DNA of 64,000 nucleotides from Marinobacter mangrovi (GCF_016798325.1 NZ_JAERVO010000001.1:496001-560000); one strand, 5' to 3'; positions 8,281 to 17,832 are shown, counted from the first letter of the stretch. Translations and numbers: made by a program. Notes: generated by a model not told the origin, from the sequence alone.

Positions 8281-10190
8281 AGCTGGGCTCGACCCTTGCG
8301 GGTTTTCTCCAGGTGGGCCAGGAACTCGGTACGGTCCATCTCGCCCATGACGCGGGCGTCCGTCATTTCCTCACCGCTGGCGTCGAAAAACAGGATGGCC
8401 GGCGGGCCGAACAGGTTCAGTTCGTCGAGCAGGGCCTGCTGTTCCGGCGTATTGTCGGTGACGTCGATTTGCAGCAGGGTCATCGGCGCCATAGCGGCCT
8501 GGACCTGTGGGTCACTGAACACGTTACGCTCCATCACCTTGCAGCTGATGCACCAGTCGGCATAGAAATCGAGCATGACCGGCTTGCCCGCCTGAGCCGC
8601 GGAGGCCAGGGCGGCCTTGAGGTCCCGGGTGGAGCGGGTACGTTGGAAGGGCGAATCGGACGCGCCAGCGTGGGAAGCGTTGGCGACAGCCACCGGCTCG
8701 CTGGCGGTAAAGGGCGCAAGCGGGCGTAGTGGGTCACTGGCGCCGGCCAGGCCGCCGCCAAGCAGGACAATCGCATAGGCGAACAGGACCAGCCCCAGTC
8801 CTTTCCAGGTGCGTTGCCAGCCCGCCTCGGCCCGCTCGAACGCGCCCAGTTGAACGCCGGTCACGGCCGCCAGCAGGCCCCACAGGATCAATGTGATCCA
8901 GCCTGGCAAAAGGCGTTCCATGAGCCAGATGGCCACCGCCAAAAGGAGTACGCCATAGAAGGCCTTTACCGTGTTCATCCAGGCTCCGGTGCTCGGCAGC
9001 AGCTTACGCCCGCCGACCGCCACGATGATCAGCGGAATGCCCATGCCCAGGCCCAGAGCCAGTAGCGCCAGACCGCCCAGGACGGCGTCCTGAGTGGTGC
9101 TGATATAGAGCAGACTGCCCGCCAGCGGCGCAGAAACGCAGGGTGACACAATCAGTGCGGACAGGGCGCCAATACCGAACACCGAGATCAGGTGGCCGCC
9201 GCTGAGTCGGCTGGAGGTGGCCGTGAGCCGGTCGGTCAGCGCCTGCGGGAGGCGCAGCTCGAAGAGCCCGAACATGGACAGGGCGAACAGCGTGAACAGA
9301 GTGGCGAACGTGATCAGGACGACCGGCGATTGCAGCTGGGCCTGCAGGTTAAAACTGGCGCCGAGCAGCCCGGTCAGCACGCCGGCTGCGGCGTAGGTCA
9401 GCGCCATACCCAGGACATAGCTGATGGCGAGCGCCAGGGCTTGCGGTGTCCGGCTCTGACTGTTGGCGACCAGCGCCGAGATAATGGGGATCATGGGCAG
9501 TACACAGGGCGTGAACGTCAGCCCCAGTCCCAGCAACAGGAAAAGGCCGGTAATCGTCAGCAGGGATTGCTGTTGCAACAGCGCGGCGATGCCGGCGGCG
9601 GTCTCGGTATTTGCCGCGGGGGGTGCCGGGGGGCGGTCTGCCGTATTGACGGTTGCGGTCGCACCGGCGCCGGCCGATGCCATGAACAGGACGTCGCGAG
9701 TCTGCGGTGGATAGCACAGGCCTGCATCGGCGCAGCCCTGATAGGTGACCTTGAGGGTGGTTTCGTCCAGGCCGTCGGGCAGCGTCACCGGTACGGTGGC
9801 ATTCACCGGATCGGTAAAGACCGTTACCTTGCCGAAATAGGGATCGTCCTTGGTATGGCCGCCCTGGGAAAATTGCGGAGTGCCCACCTGAACGTCCGCA
9901 TCGGTGGCAACGATCTTGATCCGGTCGCGATAGAGGTAATGTTCGGGGGCAATGTTCCAGGTCAGTTCGACGCCGTTGTCGGTCAGCCCCGAGCTGAACG
10001 GCAGCGCTTCGTCCACTGGCAGGAACTCGCCAAGGGCCTGGCCGCTTCCGCTCGCGGCCGATTCGATATTGAAGGCAAGCGCGTGGCCGGCATATCCCGC
10101 GAGCCCCAGGCAGAAGGCGAGCGTCAGCCCCAGGCGACGCAGGGCACCGGCGATGGACGGGGATGAACGATGGCCGAATAGGTACGACAA
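8277..10190 (-). CDS. dsbD: Thiol:disulfide interchange protein DsbD
   Basis: A 637-residue inner-membrane reductase moving electrons from cytoplasmic thioredoxin to periplasmic partners such as DsbC and cytochrome c maturation proteins. It has a signal peptide (about 1-40), an N-terminal periplasmic domain with the cysteine pair in CADAGLCYPPQ, eight membrane helices containing TPCVLPMIP and SPCVSAPLAGS (the two membrane cysteines), and a C-terminal thioredoxin domain with DWCISCK near residue 550. Order and length match complete DsbD. A supply of reductant for c-type cytochromes fits the cbb3 operon nearby. Confidence 0.96.
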   Translation of the reverse strand: MSYLFGHRSSPSIAGALRRLGLTLAFCLGLAGYAGHALAFNIESAASGSGQALGEFLPVDEALPFSSGLTDNGVELTWNIAPEHYLYRDRIKIVATDADVQVGTPQFSQGGHTKDDPYFGKVTVFTDPVNATVPVTLPDGLDETTLKVTYQGCADAGLCYPPQTRDVLFMASAGAGATATVNTADRPPAPPAANTETAAGIAALLQQQSLLTITGLFLLLGLGLTFTPCVLPMIPIISALVANSQSRTPQALALAISYVLGMALTYAAAGVLTGLLGASFNLQAQLQSPVVLITFATLFTLFALSMFGLFELRLPQALTDRLTATSSRLSGGHLISVFGIGALSALIVSPCVSAPLAGSLLYISTTQDAVLGGLALLALGLGMGIPLIIVAVGGRKLLPSTGAWMNTVKAFYGVLLLAVAIWLMERLLPGWITLILWGLLAAVTGVQLGAFERAEAGWQRTWKGLGLVLFAYAIVLLGGGLAGASDPLRPLAPFTASEPVAVANASHAGASDSPFQRTRSTRDLKAALASAAQAGKPVMLDFYADWCISCKVMERNVFSDPQVQAAMAPMTLLQIDVTDNTPEQQALLDELNLFGPPAILFFDASGEEMTDARVMGEMDRTEFLAHLEKTRKGRAQL

Positions 10191-10214
10191 AGAGGGATCC
10201 TTCGCAGTCGGAAT

Positions 10215-10232
10215 GCCGCCGGGTAAGGCGGC
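10215..10232. other. Hairpin upstream of dsbD
   Basis: A perfect 6-bp stem GCCGCC/GGCGGC with a six-base loop lies 25-42 bases upstream of the dsbD start, possibly in its 5' leader. It has no T-tract and matches no riboswitch I recognise. Confidence 0.35.
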
Positions 10233-10362
10233 TGATCGGGCTCTTACGGAACGCTTTCTTGGAGCGGGATGTTACCAGAAAGTTCGGCAGCCCGCGTCCA
10301 TTGTGCCCGGAGCGTCCGGGATGCTGGTATTAAGTGGACGAAACACGCACAATAGCGCACGC

Positions 10363-10917
10363 ATGAAACACCATCCAGATGACCTGATAATGCTGTTCAA
10401 CGATCTCTTCCGGGAGCGGTGGCGGACCATCCTCGTACGTGGAGACGACGAACCGGAGTATATCCCGGCCAGTGATGAAGCAGGTTGCCACCGTGTCGTT
10501 TTTGCCCACGGCTATTTCGCCAGCGCCCTGCACGAGATCAGTCACTGGTGTATCGCCGGTGAGCGGCGCCGTCAGCTTTATGATTATGGCTACTGGTATT
10601 GTCCGGACGGCCGCACCGGGGAACAGCAGGCCGCATTCGAGTCGGTGGAAATCAAACCCCAGGCATTGGAATGGCTTTTTTCCGAAGCGACCGGCGCACC
10701 GTTCAACATCAGCGTCGACAACCTGTCCGGTGGTGGCGCCAGCGATGAGGCGGCGTTTCGCGATAACGTGGCCCGCCAGGCCCGTCGTTATCTGGAAGCG
10801 GACAGCCTGCCGCCCCGCGGCCGGCTGTTCCTGGATGCGCTGCTGACTTTCTATAACCGGCAAGCGGTTTTTGGAACGCACCTTTTTACGTCGGACCGGA
10901 AGCGGTCGGCGGTATAA
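10363..10917 (+). CDS. epmC: Elongation factor P hydroxylase
   Basis: A 184-residue protein of the EpmC (YfcM) family, which hydroxylates the beta-lysyl-modified lysine of EF-P. The typical core is present: GDDEPEYIPA, FAHGYFASALHEISHWCIAG (HExxH-like metal site with nearby histidine) and YDYGYWYCPDGRT. The ATG at 10363 matches the family's N-terminal DLIMLFNDLF context; an in-frame ATG at 10321 would add 14 residues and is less likely. Ribosome-binding signal is weak. The partners epmA and epmB are not in the window. Confidence 0.92.
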   Translation: MKHHPDDLIMLFNDLFRERWRTILVRGDDEPEYIPASDEAGCHRVVFAHGYFASALHEISHWCIAGERRRQLYDYGYWYCPDGRTGEQQAAFESVEIKPQALEWLFSEATGAPFNISVDNLSGGGASDEAAFRDNVARQARRYLEADSLPPRGRLFLDALLTFYNRQAVFGTHLFTSDRKRSAV

Positions 10918-10972
10918 TGCATTTTCGGTCCGGCGTGAATCGTCTGGCCATCCGATAGTTCGGGAGGACCCG

Positions 10973-12253
10973 TTGAATACACCTGAAGTACCCGTCGATG
11001 AACGAAGCACCCGCTTTACCGATTTCGAGCTGGACAAGACCCTGCAAAAGGCGATCGCCGGTATCGGTTTCGAATTCTGTACGCCGATCCAGGCGGAAAC
11101 CCTGCCGCTGACGCTGGCCGGCCACGACCTGATCGGCCAGGCCCAGACCGGGACCGGTAAAACCGCCGCGTTCCTGATCACGGCCATCCAGCGGTTGTTG
11201 CAGTCGCCGATCCCGTTTGAGGAGCGTTACGCCTCCGAACCCCGGATTCTGGCGCTGGCGCCGACCCGGGAGTTGGCCCTTCAGATCGCCAAGGACGCCG
11301 AAGAGCTCTGCGCCCACACCGGCCACAATGTGGTCACCGTGCTCGGTGGCATGAACTACGACAAGCAGCGGGATCAGCTGCGCAACGACGTGGTCGATAT
11401 CCTGGTGGCGACGCCCGGACGTCTGATCGATTTCCTGGGTTCCCAGGACGTGTTCCTCGATCAACTGGACATGCTGATCATCGACGAAGCCGACCGCATG
11501 CTGGACATGGGCTTCATCCCGGACGTGAAGCGGATCATCCGCAAATGCACGCCCAAGGAAGAACGTCAGACGCTGCTGTTCAGTGCCACCTTCAACCAGG
11601 ATGTGCTGAACCTCGCGTCCATGTGGACCCAGTCCGCCGAGTTCGTGGAAATCGAGCCGGAGCAGAAAACGGCCGAGCGGGTTGAGCAGACGGTCTACAT
11701 GGTAGGGGAAGACGACAAGCTCAAGGTTCTGGCCAATTACCTGCAGCGACCGGAAGTCAGCAAGGCGATTATCTTTGCCAACCGCCGGGATCAGTGCCGC
11801 GATCTCGAATCCGATCTGCGACACCAGGGCATCAGCACGGCGCTGCTCTCCGGTGAGATCGCCCAGAACAAGCGCCTGCGGACCCTCGACAAGTTCAAGG
11901 AAGGCTCGATCAAGGCGCTGGTGGCCACGGATGTGGCTGGCCGGGGTATTCACGTCAGCGGCGTCACCCACGTGTTCAACTTCAACCTGCCGGAAAACGC
12001 GGAGGATTACGTTCACCGTATCGGCCGTACCGGGCGTGCCGGCGAACACGGCGTTTCGGTCAGCTTCGCCAGTGAGGACGACGCCTTCTCGCTGCCGGCC
12101 ATAGAAAGCTATATTGGTCAAAAACTGGAATGCGTGATCCCGGAAGAGAGCCTGATGGCTGCGTTATCCCAGCCGGTGCAGCCGCGCCGCCGTCGTAGTG
12201 GCGGTGGCGGTGGTGGGCGGCGTCCCCAGGGACGCCGTCAGCGTCGGGCCTGA
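10973..12253 (+). CDS. rhlB: ATP-dependent RNA helicase RhlB (DEAD box)
   Basis: A 426-residue DEAD-box helicase. Motifs in order: Q motif (FEFCTPIQ), motif I AQTGTGKT, PTRELALQ, TPGR, DEAD in IIDEADRMLDMGF, SAT, and the C-terminal HRIGRTGR. The tail, rich in R and G, is like RhlB/RhlE types. RhlB helps RNase E unwind mRNA in the degradosome. The start is TTG at 10973: GGGAGGA ends four bases before it and homology begins there, whereas upstream in-frame sequence is overlap with epmC. No ATG fits. Confidence 0.9.
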   Translation: MNTPEVPVDERSTRFTDFELDKTLQKAIAGIGFEFCTPIQAETLPLTLAGHDLIGQAQTGTGKTAAFLITAIQRLLQSPIPFEERYASEPRILALAPTRELALQIAKDAEELCAHTGHNVVTVLGGMNYDKQRDQLRNDVVDILVATPGRLIDFLGSQDVFLDQLDMLIIDEADRMLDMGFIPDVKRIIRKCTPKEERQTLLFSATFNQDVLNLASMWTQSAEFVEIEPEQKTAERVEQTVYMVGEDDKLKVLANYLQRPEVSKAIIFANRRDQCRDLESDLRHQGISTALLSGEIAQNKRLRTLDKFKEGSIKALVATDVAGRGIHVSGVTHVFNFNLPENAEDYVHRIGRTGRAGEHGVSVSFASEDDAFSLPAIESYIGQKLECVIPEESLMAALSQPVQPRRRRSGGGGGGRRPQGRRQRRA

Positions 12254-12267
12254 AGTTAGGAAAAGTC

Positions 12268-13416
12268 ATGCTGATCGTCGCCGATGAGAACATCCCCCTT
12301 CTGGACCGGTTCTTCGAGGACATCGGGTCCATTCGCCGGGTGTCCGGCCGGGACATGGGACCGAAGGACGTCGCCGATGCCGACATCCTGCTGGTTCGCT
12401 CCGTCACCCGGGTGGATCGCAAGCTGCTGGAAGGCAGTCGGGTCAAGTTCGTCGGCACGGCCACCATCGGAACCGATCACGTGGATGTCGACTGGCTGGC
12501 GGAGCAGGGCATTACCTTTGCCAGCGCACCCGGCTGCAATGCGGCCAGCGTGGCCGAGTACGTGCTCAGCGTCCTGTCGGTGTATGCCGAGGAGATCGGG
12601 GAGGACGACTGGTCCAACCTGTCTGTGGGTCTGATTGGGGCTGGCAATGTCGGCCGGGCCCTGGCCCGCCGCCTGACCCGGCTGGGCTTTACCGTGAAAA
12701 TCAGCGACCCGCCACGCCAGGCTGCCGAGGGCGATGAAGGCTTTAGCGATCTGGCTGAGGTGCTGGCCTGTGATGTCGTCACACTGCACACGCCATTGAC
12801 CCATGATGGCGATCATCCGACGCATCATTTGCTGAACGCGGAACGACTGCGGGCATTGACCGGTCGACAATTACTGATCAACACCAGCCGGGGCGGTGTT
12901 GTGGACGCCCAGGCGTTGTTGTCACGGCTTCAGGCCGAGGACGCGCCCCAGGTGGTTCTGGATGTGTGGGAAGGCGAGCCGGACGTCAATCCGGATCTGG
13001 CCCGGGCGGTTTGGCTGATGACGCCCCACATTGCCGGATACAGTCTGGAAGGCAAGGTGGGGGGGACCGAGATAATCTATCGTTCCCTGTGCCATTTCCT
13101 GGGGCTGCCGGCTCGCAAGCAGGCGGGGCAGTTTATGGCGGATCCGGCGCTAAGCAAGCTGTCGTTTACGTCGTCGGCCACGGCTCTGGAAGCGGCCTAT
13201 CTGGCCGTTCGTGCGTGCTATGACGTCCGTCGTGATGCGGCTCGCTATCGTCGGGTGCTGAGGCTGCCGGAAGCGGAGCGCGCTGCGGCGTTCGATGCCA
13301 TGCGTCGGGACTACCCGGTAAGGCGGGAATTCTCGAGTACGAAGATACAGCTGAAGGGTGGCGCGAAAGAACTCCAGCAAGTGTTCAAAGCGCTGGAGTT
13401 CAAGCTCAAGGTTTAA
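12268..13416 (+). CDS. pdxB: Erythronate-4-phosphate dehydrogenase PdxB
   Basis: A 382-residue NAD-dependent 2-hydroxyacid dehydrogenase acting in pyridoxal phosphate synthesis, oxidising 4-phosphoerythronate. It has the nucleotide-binding motif GLIGAGNVGRALA near residue 117, the catalytic region LLINTSRGGVVD and TPHIAGYSLEGKVGG, and a C-terminal PdxB dimerisation domain (about 290-382) that sets it apart from other family members. It starts 15 bases after rhlB, so they are probably cotranscribed, and it ends at a strong terminator. Confidence 0.96.
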   Translation: MLIVADENIPLLDRFFEDIGSIRRVSGRDMGPKDVADADILLVRSVTRVDRKLLEGSRVKFVGTATIGTDHVDVDWLAEQGITFASAPGCNAASVAEYVLSVLSVYAEEIGEDDWSNLSVGLIGAGNVGRALARRLTRLGFTVKISDPPRQAAEGDEGFSDLAEVLACDVVTLHTPLTHDGDHPTHHLLNAERLRALTGRQLLINTSRGGVVDAQALLSRLQAEDAPQVVLDVWEGEPDVNPDLARAVWLMTPHIAGYSLEGKVGGTEIIYRSLCHFLGLPARKQAGQFMADPALSKLSFTSSATALEAAYLAVRACYDVRRDAARYRRVLRLPEAERAAAFDAMRRDYPVRREFSSTKIQLKGGAKELQQVFKALEFKLKV

Positions 13417-13459
13417 TCTGTGCGTTCGTCACCCCTGGTGCTGTCCGGGGAGCGACCGG

Positions 13460-13483
13460 GCCGCCTTAGCCGGCGGCTTTTTT
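13460..13483 (+). terminator. Rho-independent terminator of rhlB-pdxB
   Basis: Perfect stem GCCGCC/GGCGGC, six-base loop, then six T, 44 bases after the pdxB stop. The same bases on the other strand encode the last codons and stop of a small gene. Confidence 0.85.
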
Positions 13484-13642
13484 CATTTCGCGGGCGTTCT
13501 GTTCCGCCGATTCATTGTCGTGAGCCAGTTTTTCCAGTGAATCCCGCACCATGGTGTCGGTGATGGGGATTTCCCGGCCATCGGAAAGAATGATGGCTGC
13601 GCCATTCATCCAGCTTTCTGCGGTCGGTTGCTGCTCTGTCAC
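13466..13642 (-). CDS. Small 58-residue protein, PA1571-like
   Basis: An unannotated-looking small gene read from GTG at 13642 to TAA at 13466. GAGAGG lies nine bases upstream of the GTG. The peptide contains AAIILSDGREIPITDTMV and a lysine/alanine tail. It resembles the short proteins annotated as PA1571 family in pseudomonads, whose function I do not know. Its last codons (AAA AAA GCC GCC GGC TAA) coincide with the pdxB terminator. Codon use looks like its neighbours. Confidence 0.7.
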   Translation of the reverse strand: MTEQQPTAESWMNGAAIILSDGREIPITDTMVRDSLEKLAHDNESAEQNAREMKKAAG

Positions 13643-13942
13643 GATTCCGGCCTCTCTCTTTGGCTTTGGTTAGGCGATTATGGACGTCTGCTGTTCCCCT
13701 TTGGGAGTCGTGCGTCAGTCCCGGGCGATTCCTTGCCCTCTGGCTTGCGTGTCGATTTCAGGCTACCGATCGATTATGTCGCGAAGATGACAGTCGATGC
13801 GTGAACCTGTTCCCGAGATGCCGTGCCCATTACCTGCACTCTTCACTCAGTGTGACAGCGATCCGGCCGGACGGCCATAGTACGAAGGTGGGGCATGGGG
13901 GCATCCGCAGATGCCCCGCATGTCTCGCTGGCTCCGTGGCGA
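13643..13942. other. Intergenic region, no gene seen
   Basis: About 300 bases between htpX and the small gene, both on the minus strand. It should hold the small gene's promoter. The only clear structure is the hairpin at 13898-13917 just after htpX. Confidence 0.5.
13898..13917 (-). terminator. Hairpin after htpX, possible terminator
   Basis: A perfect 8-bp stem GGGGCATC/GATGCCCC with a four-base loop lies 26 bases after the htpX stop. There is no T-tract, so it may be a weak or Rho-assisted end or an mRNA 3' stabiliser. Confidence 0.45.
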
Positions 13943-14824
13943 TCAGGAGCCGAGCTTTTGCAGCGCCGCGATCCGTTCTTCCAGTGGGGGGTGGGTCATG
14001 AACAGGGCCGCCAGGCCGCCCCGGGCGCCGCGATTGATGCCAAACGCCTGGAGGGAATCCGGCATTTGATCCGGCATCTCGCTTTCCCGGCGCAGATGGT
14101 TGAGGGCGCTGATCATGGCGCCGGTGCCGGCCAGTTGGGCGCCGGCAATATCCGCCCGGAATTCGCGGCGGCGGGAGAACCAGAACACGATGGTGCTCGC
14201 CAGGATACCGAGGATCACTTCGGCGATCATGCTGACCACAAAGAAGCCGATGCCGTGGCCGTTTTCATTGCGCAGAACCACCCGGTCAACGATGGACCCG
14301 ATGACTCGCGCGGCAAAAATCACAAAGGTGTTCACCACGCCCTGGATCAGCGCCAGGGTCACCATGTCGCCATTCGCAACGTGGCCGATTTCATGACCCA
14401 GCACCGCGCGAATCTGATCCTTGTCGAAGCGTTGCAGCAACCCCTGACTGACCGCGACCAGCGCGTCGTTCTTGTTCCAGCCCGTCGCGAAGGCGTTGGA
14501 TTGCTGCGCCGGGAAAATCGCCACATCCGGCATCTTGATGCCGGCCTGTTGGGCCAGTTCGGCCACCGTGTCCACCAGCCAGCGTTCCGCCGGGGTGCGG
14601 GGCTGCTCGATGATCTGGGCCCGAGTACTCCACAGCGCCATGCGCTTGGAGATCAGCAATGAAATGATGGAGCCGGCGAAGCCGAAGACCGCGGCAAAAA
14701 TCAGCAGGTTGCCGTAGGCGATGCCATTCTGCGCCAGGTACGAGTCCACGCCGAGCAGCTTCAGCGTAATGCTGGCAACAAAGATCACGGCCAGGTTGGT
14801 GGCCAGGAACAAGAGGATTCTCAT
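13943..14824 (-). CDS. htpX: Membrane zinc protease HtpX
   Basis: A 293-residue inner-membrane M48 metalloprotease that degrades misfolded membrane proteins with FtsH. Two N-terminal membrane helices (about 5-55) are followed by the zinc motif [11 protein letters not shown] near residue 141, two further hydrophobic segments (about 160-215), and the distal glutamate region [10 protein letters not shown]. Length fits E. coli HtpX (293). GGAG precedes the ATG by four bases. I looked for a sigma-32 promoter upstream and did not find a convincing one. Confidence 0.96.
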   Translation of the reverse strand: MRILLFLATNLAVIFVASITLKLLGVDSYLAQNGIAYGNLLIFAAVFGFAGSIISLLISKRMALWSTRAQIIEQPRTPAERWLVDTVAELAQQAGIKMPDVAIFPAQQSNAFATGWNKNDALVAVSQGLLQRFDKDQIRAVLGHEIGHVANGDMVTLALIQGVVNTFVIFAARVIGSIVDRVVLRNENGHGIGFFVVSMIAEVILGILASTIVFWFSRRREFRADIAGAQLAGTGAMISALNHLRRESEMPDQMPDSLQAFGINRGARGGLAALFMTHPPLEERIAALQKLGS

Positions 14825-15097
14825 CGTTCTCCATTCTCCAGTGTTGAGGAGCTCATCAGAGGCTCCTTACCCCCAATCAATAGCCCGGGCTGTCCCGGGT
14901 GTTGTGGGGCGAGGGATTCCGGAGAGCACCGCCGGTGCGGTTGTCTCCACAAGCCCCCGGTTTGGAGTATATCGGGTCAGGCTGACGGGCCTTCAATAGA
15001 ATGACAGAGAATTAACCTCCATTCGGTCAGACCCAAATTTTCCCGTTTGACCGGCTGGCGCGTAAATAGTTTTCTCGAGGATGCGAAAAGCGAAGCA

Positions 15098-15562
15098 TCA
15101 GCCTGCAGAAAACAACACCGTCTGGATGGTATCGGCAATCAGCGAAGAATTGCCGTTCTTGAGGGCCACCCGGATCAGGTGGATGTTGGTCGCCAGGTCG
15201 GCCTGAACGGCAGGCGGCAGGCCGTCGGTATCTTCCGGGTAGGTGCCCGACAGGGAGTCGGGCAGGCGGTCGGTTCGGACTGCCGCGTTCAGTCGTGTGA
15301 ACGTGGGTTGGGTCAGCACGACCTGGTCGACGGCATCCTGGTGAATGGTGTCGTCATAGCGGATGTGGCCCTCGTCGGCCAGCCAGAGCATGGTGGAGAA
15401 GCAGGCGCGATGACGGCGACTGTGCAGGCCGAATTCATCGGGTGAATCCGGCCCGGCGATGTCTTCCACGTAAAGACTGACCTTACGCGGGAAGGCGTTG
15501 TACAGCTGCACCAGGATGATGGCCGTGTCCCGATAGAACTCCTCGATGTGAATGTCTGCCAT
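15098..15562 (-). CDS. Uncharacterised 154-residue protein
   Basis: I do not recognise the family. The protein is soluble, mixed alpha/beta in appearance, with no signal peptide or membrane helix. It opens MADIHIEEFYRDTAIILVQL and has a central segment CFSTMLWLADEGHIRYDD that reads like a winged-helix fragment, then a helical C-terminus. The start is 25 bases after the alaA stop on the same strand, so it is probably the second gene of an alaA operon. Codon use is like the neighbours, which supports a real gene. Confidence 0.75.
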   Translation of the reverse strand: MADIHIEEFYRDTAIILVQLYNAFPRKVSLYVEDIAGPDSPDEFGLHSRRHRACFSTMLWLADEGHIRYDDTIHQDAVDQVVLTQPTFTRLNAAVRTDRLPDSLSGTYPEDTDGLPPAVQADLATNIHLIRVALKNGNSSLIADTIQTVLFSAG

Positions 15563-15587
15563 GACCGCCGTTCGCTTTGCCGGTGAA

Positions 15588-16802
15588 TTACTGCTGATAC
15601 GTCGCCAGGAAGTGTGCCAGACGTTTCATGGCGTCTTCCAGCGTATCCACTCGAGGCAGGAAAACGACCCGCAGGTGCTGTTTGTCGTCGATGTTGAACG
15701 CCGATCCCTGGACCAGCAGGATGCGTTCCTGCAGCAGCAGGTCGAGCACCAGTTTTTCGTCGTTATGGATCGGGTAACGCTTGGGGTCCAGGCGCGGGAA
15801 CATGTAGAGCGCGCCCTGGGGCTTCACACAGCTGACACCTGGGATGTCGTTCAGCAGGGACCAGGCGGTCTCGCGCTGCTCGTAGAGCCGGCCACCCGGA
15901 GCCACCAGATCGTTGATGGACTGATACCCACCCAGCGCGGTCTGGATCGCCAGCTGCGCGGGCACGTTGGAACACAGGCGCATGGAGGCCAGCATCTCGA
16001 TGCCCTCGATCAGGTCGATGGCCTTATGCTTGGCGCCGCTGATGATCATCCAGCCGGAACGGTAGCCGGCGGCACGGTAGTTCTTGGACAGGCCGTTGTA
16101 GGTGAAGAACAGCACGTCGTCGGCCAGGGAGGCGGTGGAAACATGAGTGGCGCCGTCGTAGAGGATCTTGTCGTAGATCTCGTCGGACAGCACGATCAGG
16201 TTGTGCTGGCGGGCCAGCTCCACAATCTGTTCCAGCAACTCCGGCGGATAGACGGCGCCGGTGGGATTGTTCGGGTTGATCACCACAATCGCCCGGGTCC
16301 GGGACGTGATCTTGCTCTTGATGTCGTCGATATCCGGGAACCAGTCCTGGGCTTCGTCGCAGTGGTAGTGCACCGGCTTGCCGCTGGACAGGGTGACGGC
16401 CGCGGTCCACAGCGGGTAATCGGGGGCCGGGACGAGCACTTCATCGCCGGTGTTGAGCAGCGCCTGCATGGACATGACAATCAGCTCACTGACACCGTTG
16501 CCCAAGTAGATGTCGTCGATGTCGACCTTGTCGATGCCACGTTGCTGGCAGTAGTGCATGACGGCCTTTCGGGCCGAGAAGAGACCTTTGGACTCCACAT
16601 AGCCCTGGGCAGAATGCATGTTGTAGATGACGTCCTGCTGGATTTCTTCCGGCACGTCCAGTTCGAACGCCGCCGGGTTGCCGATATTCAGTTTGAGGAC
16701 GCGGTGGCCTTCTTCTTCGAGGCGACGGGCTTCACGCAGAACCGGACCGCGGATTTCATAACACACGTTATCCAGCTTCGAGGACTTCTTGAGGTTCTGC
16801 AT
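15588..16802 (-). CDS. alaA: Alanine transaminase AlaA (YfbQ)
   Basis: A 404-residue class I/II PLP-dependent aminotransferase, close in length to E. coli AlaA (405). It makes L-alanine from pyruvate and glutamate. Typical segments are KLDNVCYEIRGPVL at the N-terminus, NPNNPTGAVYP, DEIYDKILYDG and the PLP-lysine region NGLSKNYRAAGYRSGW near residue 235. The ATG at 16802 follows AGGAAA; a TTG-initiated extension of ten codons is less likely. Confidence 0.93.
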   Translation of the reverse strand: MQNLKKSSKLDNVCYEIRGPVLREARRLEEEGHRVLKLNIGNPAAFELDVPEEIQQDVIYNMHSAQGYVESKGLFSARKAVMHYCQQRGIDKVDIDDIYLGNGVSELIVMSMQALLNTGDEVLVPAPDYPLWTAAVTLSSGKPVHYHCDEAQDWFPDIDDIKSKITSRTRAIVVINPNNPTGAVYPPELLEQIVELARQHNLIVLSDEIYDKILYDGATHVSTASLADDVLFFTYNGLSKNYRAAGYRSGWMIISGAKHKAIDLIEGIEMLASMRLCSNVPAQLAIQTALGGYQSINDLVAPGGRLYEQRETAWSLLNDIPGVSCVKPQGALYMFPRLDPKRYPIHNDEKLVLDLLLQERILLVQGSAFNIDDKQHLRVVFLPRVDTLEDAMKRLAHFLATYQQ

Positions 16803-17114
16803 GTTGCTCGTTTCCTGATTATTCGTTGGCAAATGATGTTCCGGACCCTGACCGCCGCCACAGTTGGGCCCTGCAAACCGCCTGGTAAGTACCGGTTCGC
16901 CAAGAACCTTGTGCTGACCGTCTGGAGAGGGTGCCAGAGAAGCGAGGGGACGTCGCCCGGAAGTTCCTTATTCTAGCCAAACCGCCGGGACGGTAGAAAG
17001 GCCGGAACACTCCTGAATTGTGATGAATAGTGGCACAATGGCCCGGATTTTGATCGACACAGTATCGCATTGTCAGTCCGGTACAGTTCGAAACCCCATC
17101 GAAAGGAGTTCTGC
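16803..17114. other. Divergent intergenic region alaA / glycosylase
   Basis: 312 bases holding the divergent promoters for alaA (minus) and the glycosylase gene (plus). I see no gene, no long inverted repeat and no terminator in it. Confidence 0.5.
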
Positions 17115-17783
17115 ATGCTGTCATTCCAGGTGATAGAGGATCGGGCCGCTGCCCGGGCCGGCGGCCCTGAAGCCCTTGCCGGGCGTCTGCCGGCGGTGCG
17201 TTCGAGTGACGAGCTGGCGGCACTGCCGGATGCCTACTACCTGTCCACGATGACCCGTCGGATTTTTCAGGCCGGCATGAAGCACAGCGTCATCAACGAT
17301 CGCTGGCCGGCTTTCGAGACCTGGTTCTGGGGCTTCGAGCCGGAAAAACTGATGCTGTTGTCCGAAGAGCAGCTGGAGGCGGCGATGCAGAACCCGGACC
17401 TGATCCGTCACTGGGGCAAGCTGCGTACGATTCCCTTCAATGCCGGTGAGATGCAGCGGGTTAGCCAGTTGGAAGGCGGTTTTGGCCGGTTCCTGGCGGA
17501 CTGGCCCGACGAAGACCTCTTTGGTCTGTGGGCCTGGCTGGGCAAGCGCTTCCAGCGGATGGGCGGGCATTCCGGCGCGCGCTTCCTGCGCCTGGTCGGT
17601 CGCGATACCTTCCTGTTGACCGATGACGTGATTGCCGCGCTGCAGGCTTCCGATGTTATCGACAGCAAGCCCACCCGCAAGGCGGACAAGCAGGCCGTCA
17701 ACGACGCTTTCGTCGCCTGGCGCGCGCAATCCGGACGGCCGTTCGCCCACATCAGCCGGATGCTCTCAATGACCGTCGATTGA
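17115..17783 (+). CDS. DNA-3-methyladenine glycosylase I-like protein
   Basis: A 222-residue protein resembling Tag-type helix-hairpin-helix glycosylases, which remove 3-methyladenine. Similar segments are MTRRIFQAGMKHSVINDRWPAF, in which the pattern matches Tag around its base-binding pocket, WFWGFEPEKL, and SQLEGGFGRFLADWP. The zinc-binding cysteine and histidine set of E. coli Tag is not evident, so activity may differ. The ATG at 17115 follows AAAGGAG by six bases; upstream in-frame codons are not used. Confidence 0.8.
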   Translation: MLSFQVIEDRAAARAGGPEALAGRLPAVRSSDELAALPDAYYLSTMTRRIFQAGMKHSVINDRWPAFETWFWGFEPEKLMLLSEEQLEAAMQNPDLIRHWGKLRTIPFNAGEMQRVSQLEGGFGRFLADWPDEDLFGLWAWLGKRFQRMGGHSGARFLRLVGRDTFLLTDDVIAALQASDVIDSKPTRKADKQAVNDAFVAWRAQSGRPFAHISRMLSMTVD

Positions 17784-17832
17784 CCTCTTGGGACCAGACA
17801 GGACGATCGGTTTGCGGTATTCTTGTTGTGCG

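Noticed and set aside
14825-14960. Sigma-32 promoter in front of htpX
   Set aside because: No CTTGAAA and CCCCAT pair at 13-17 base spacing was found on the minus strand.
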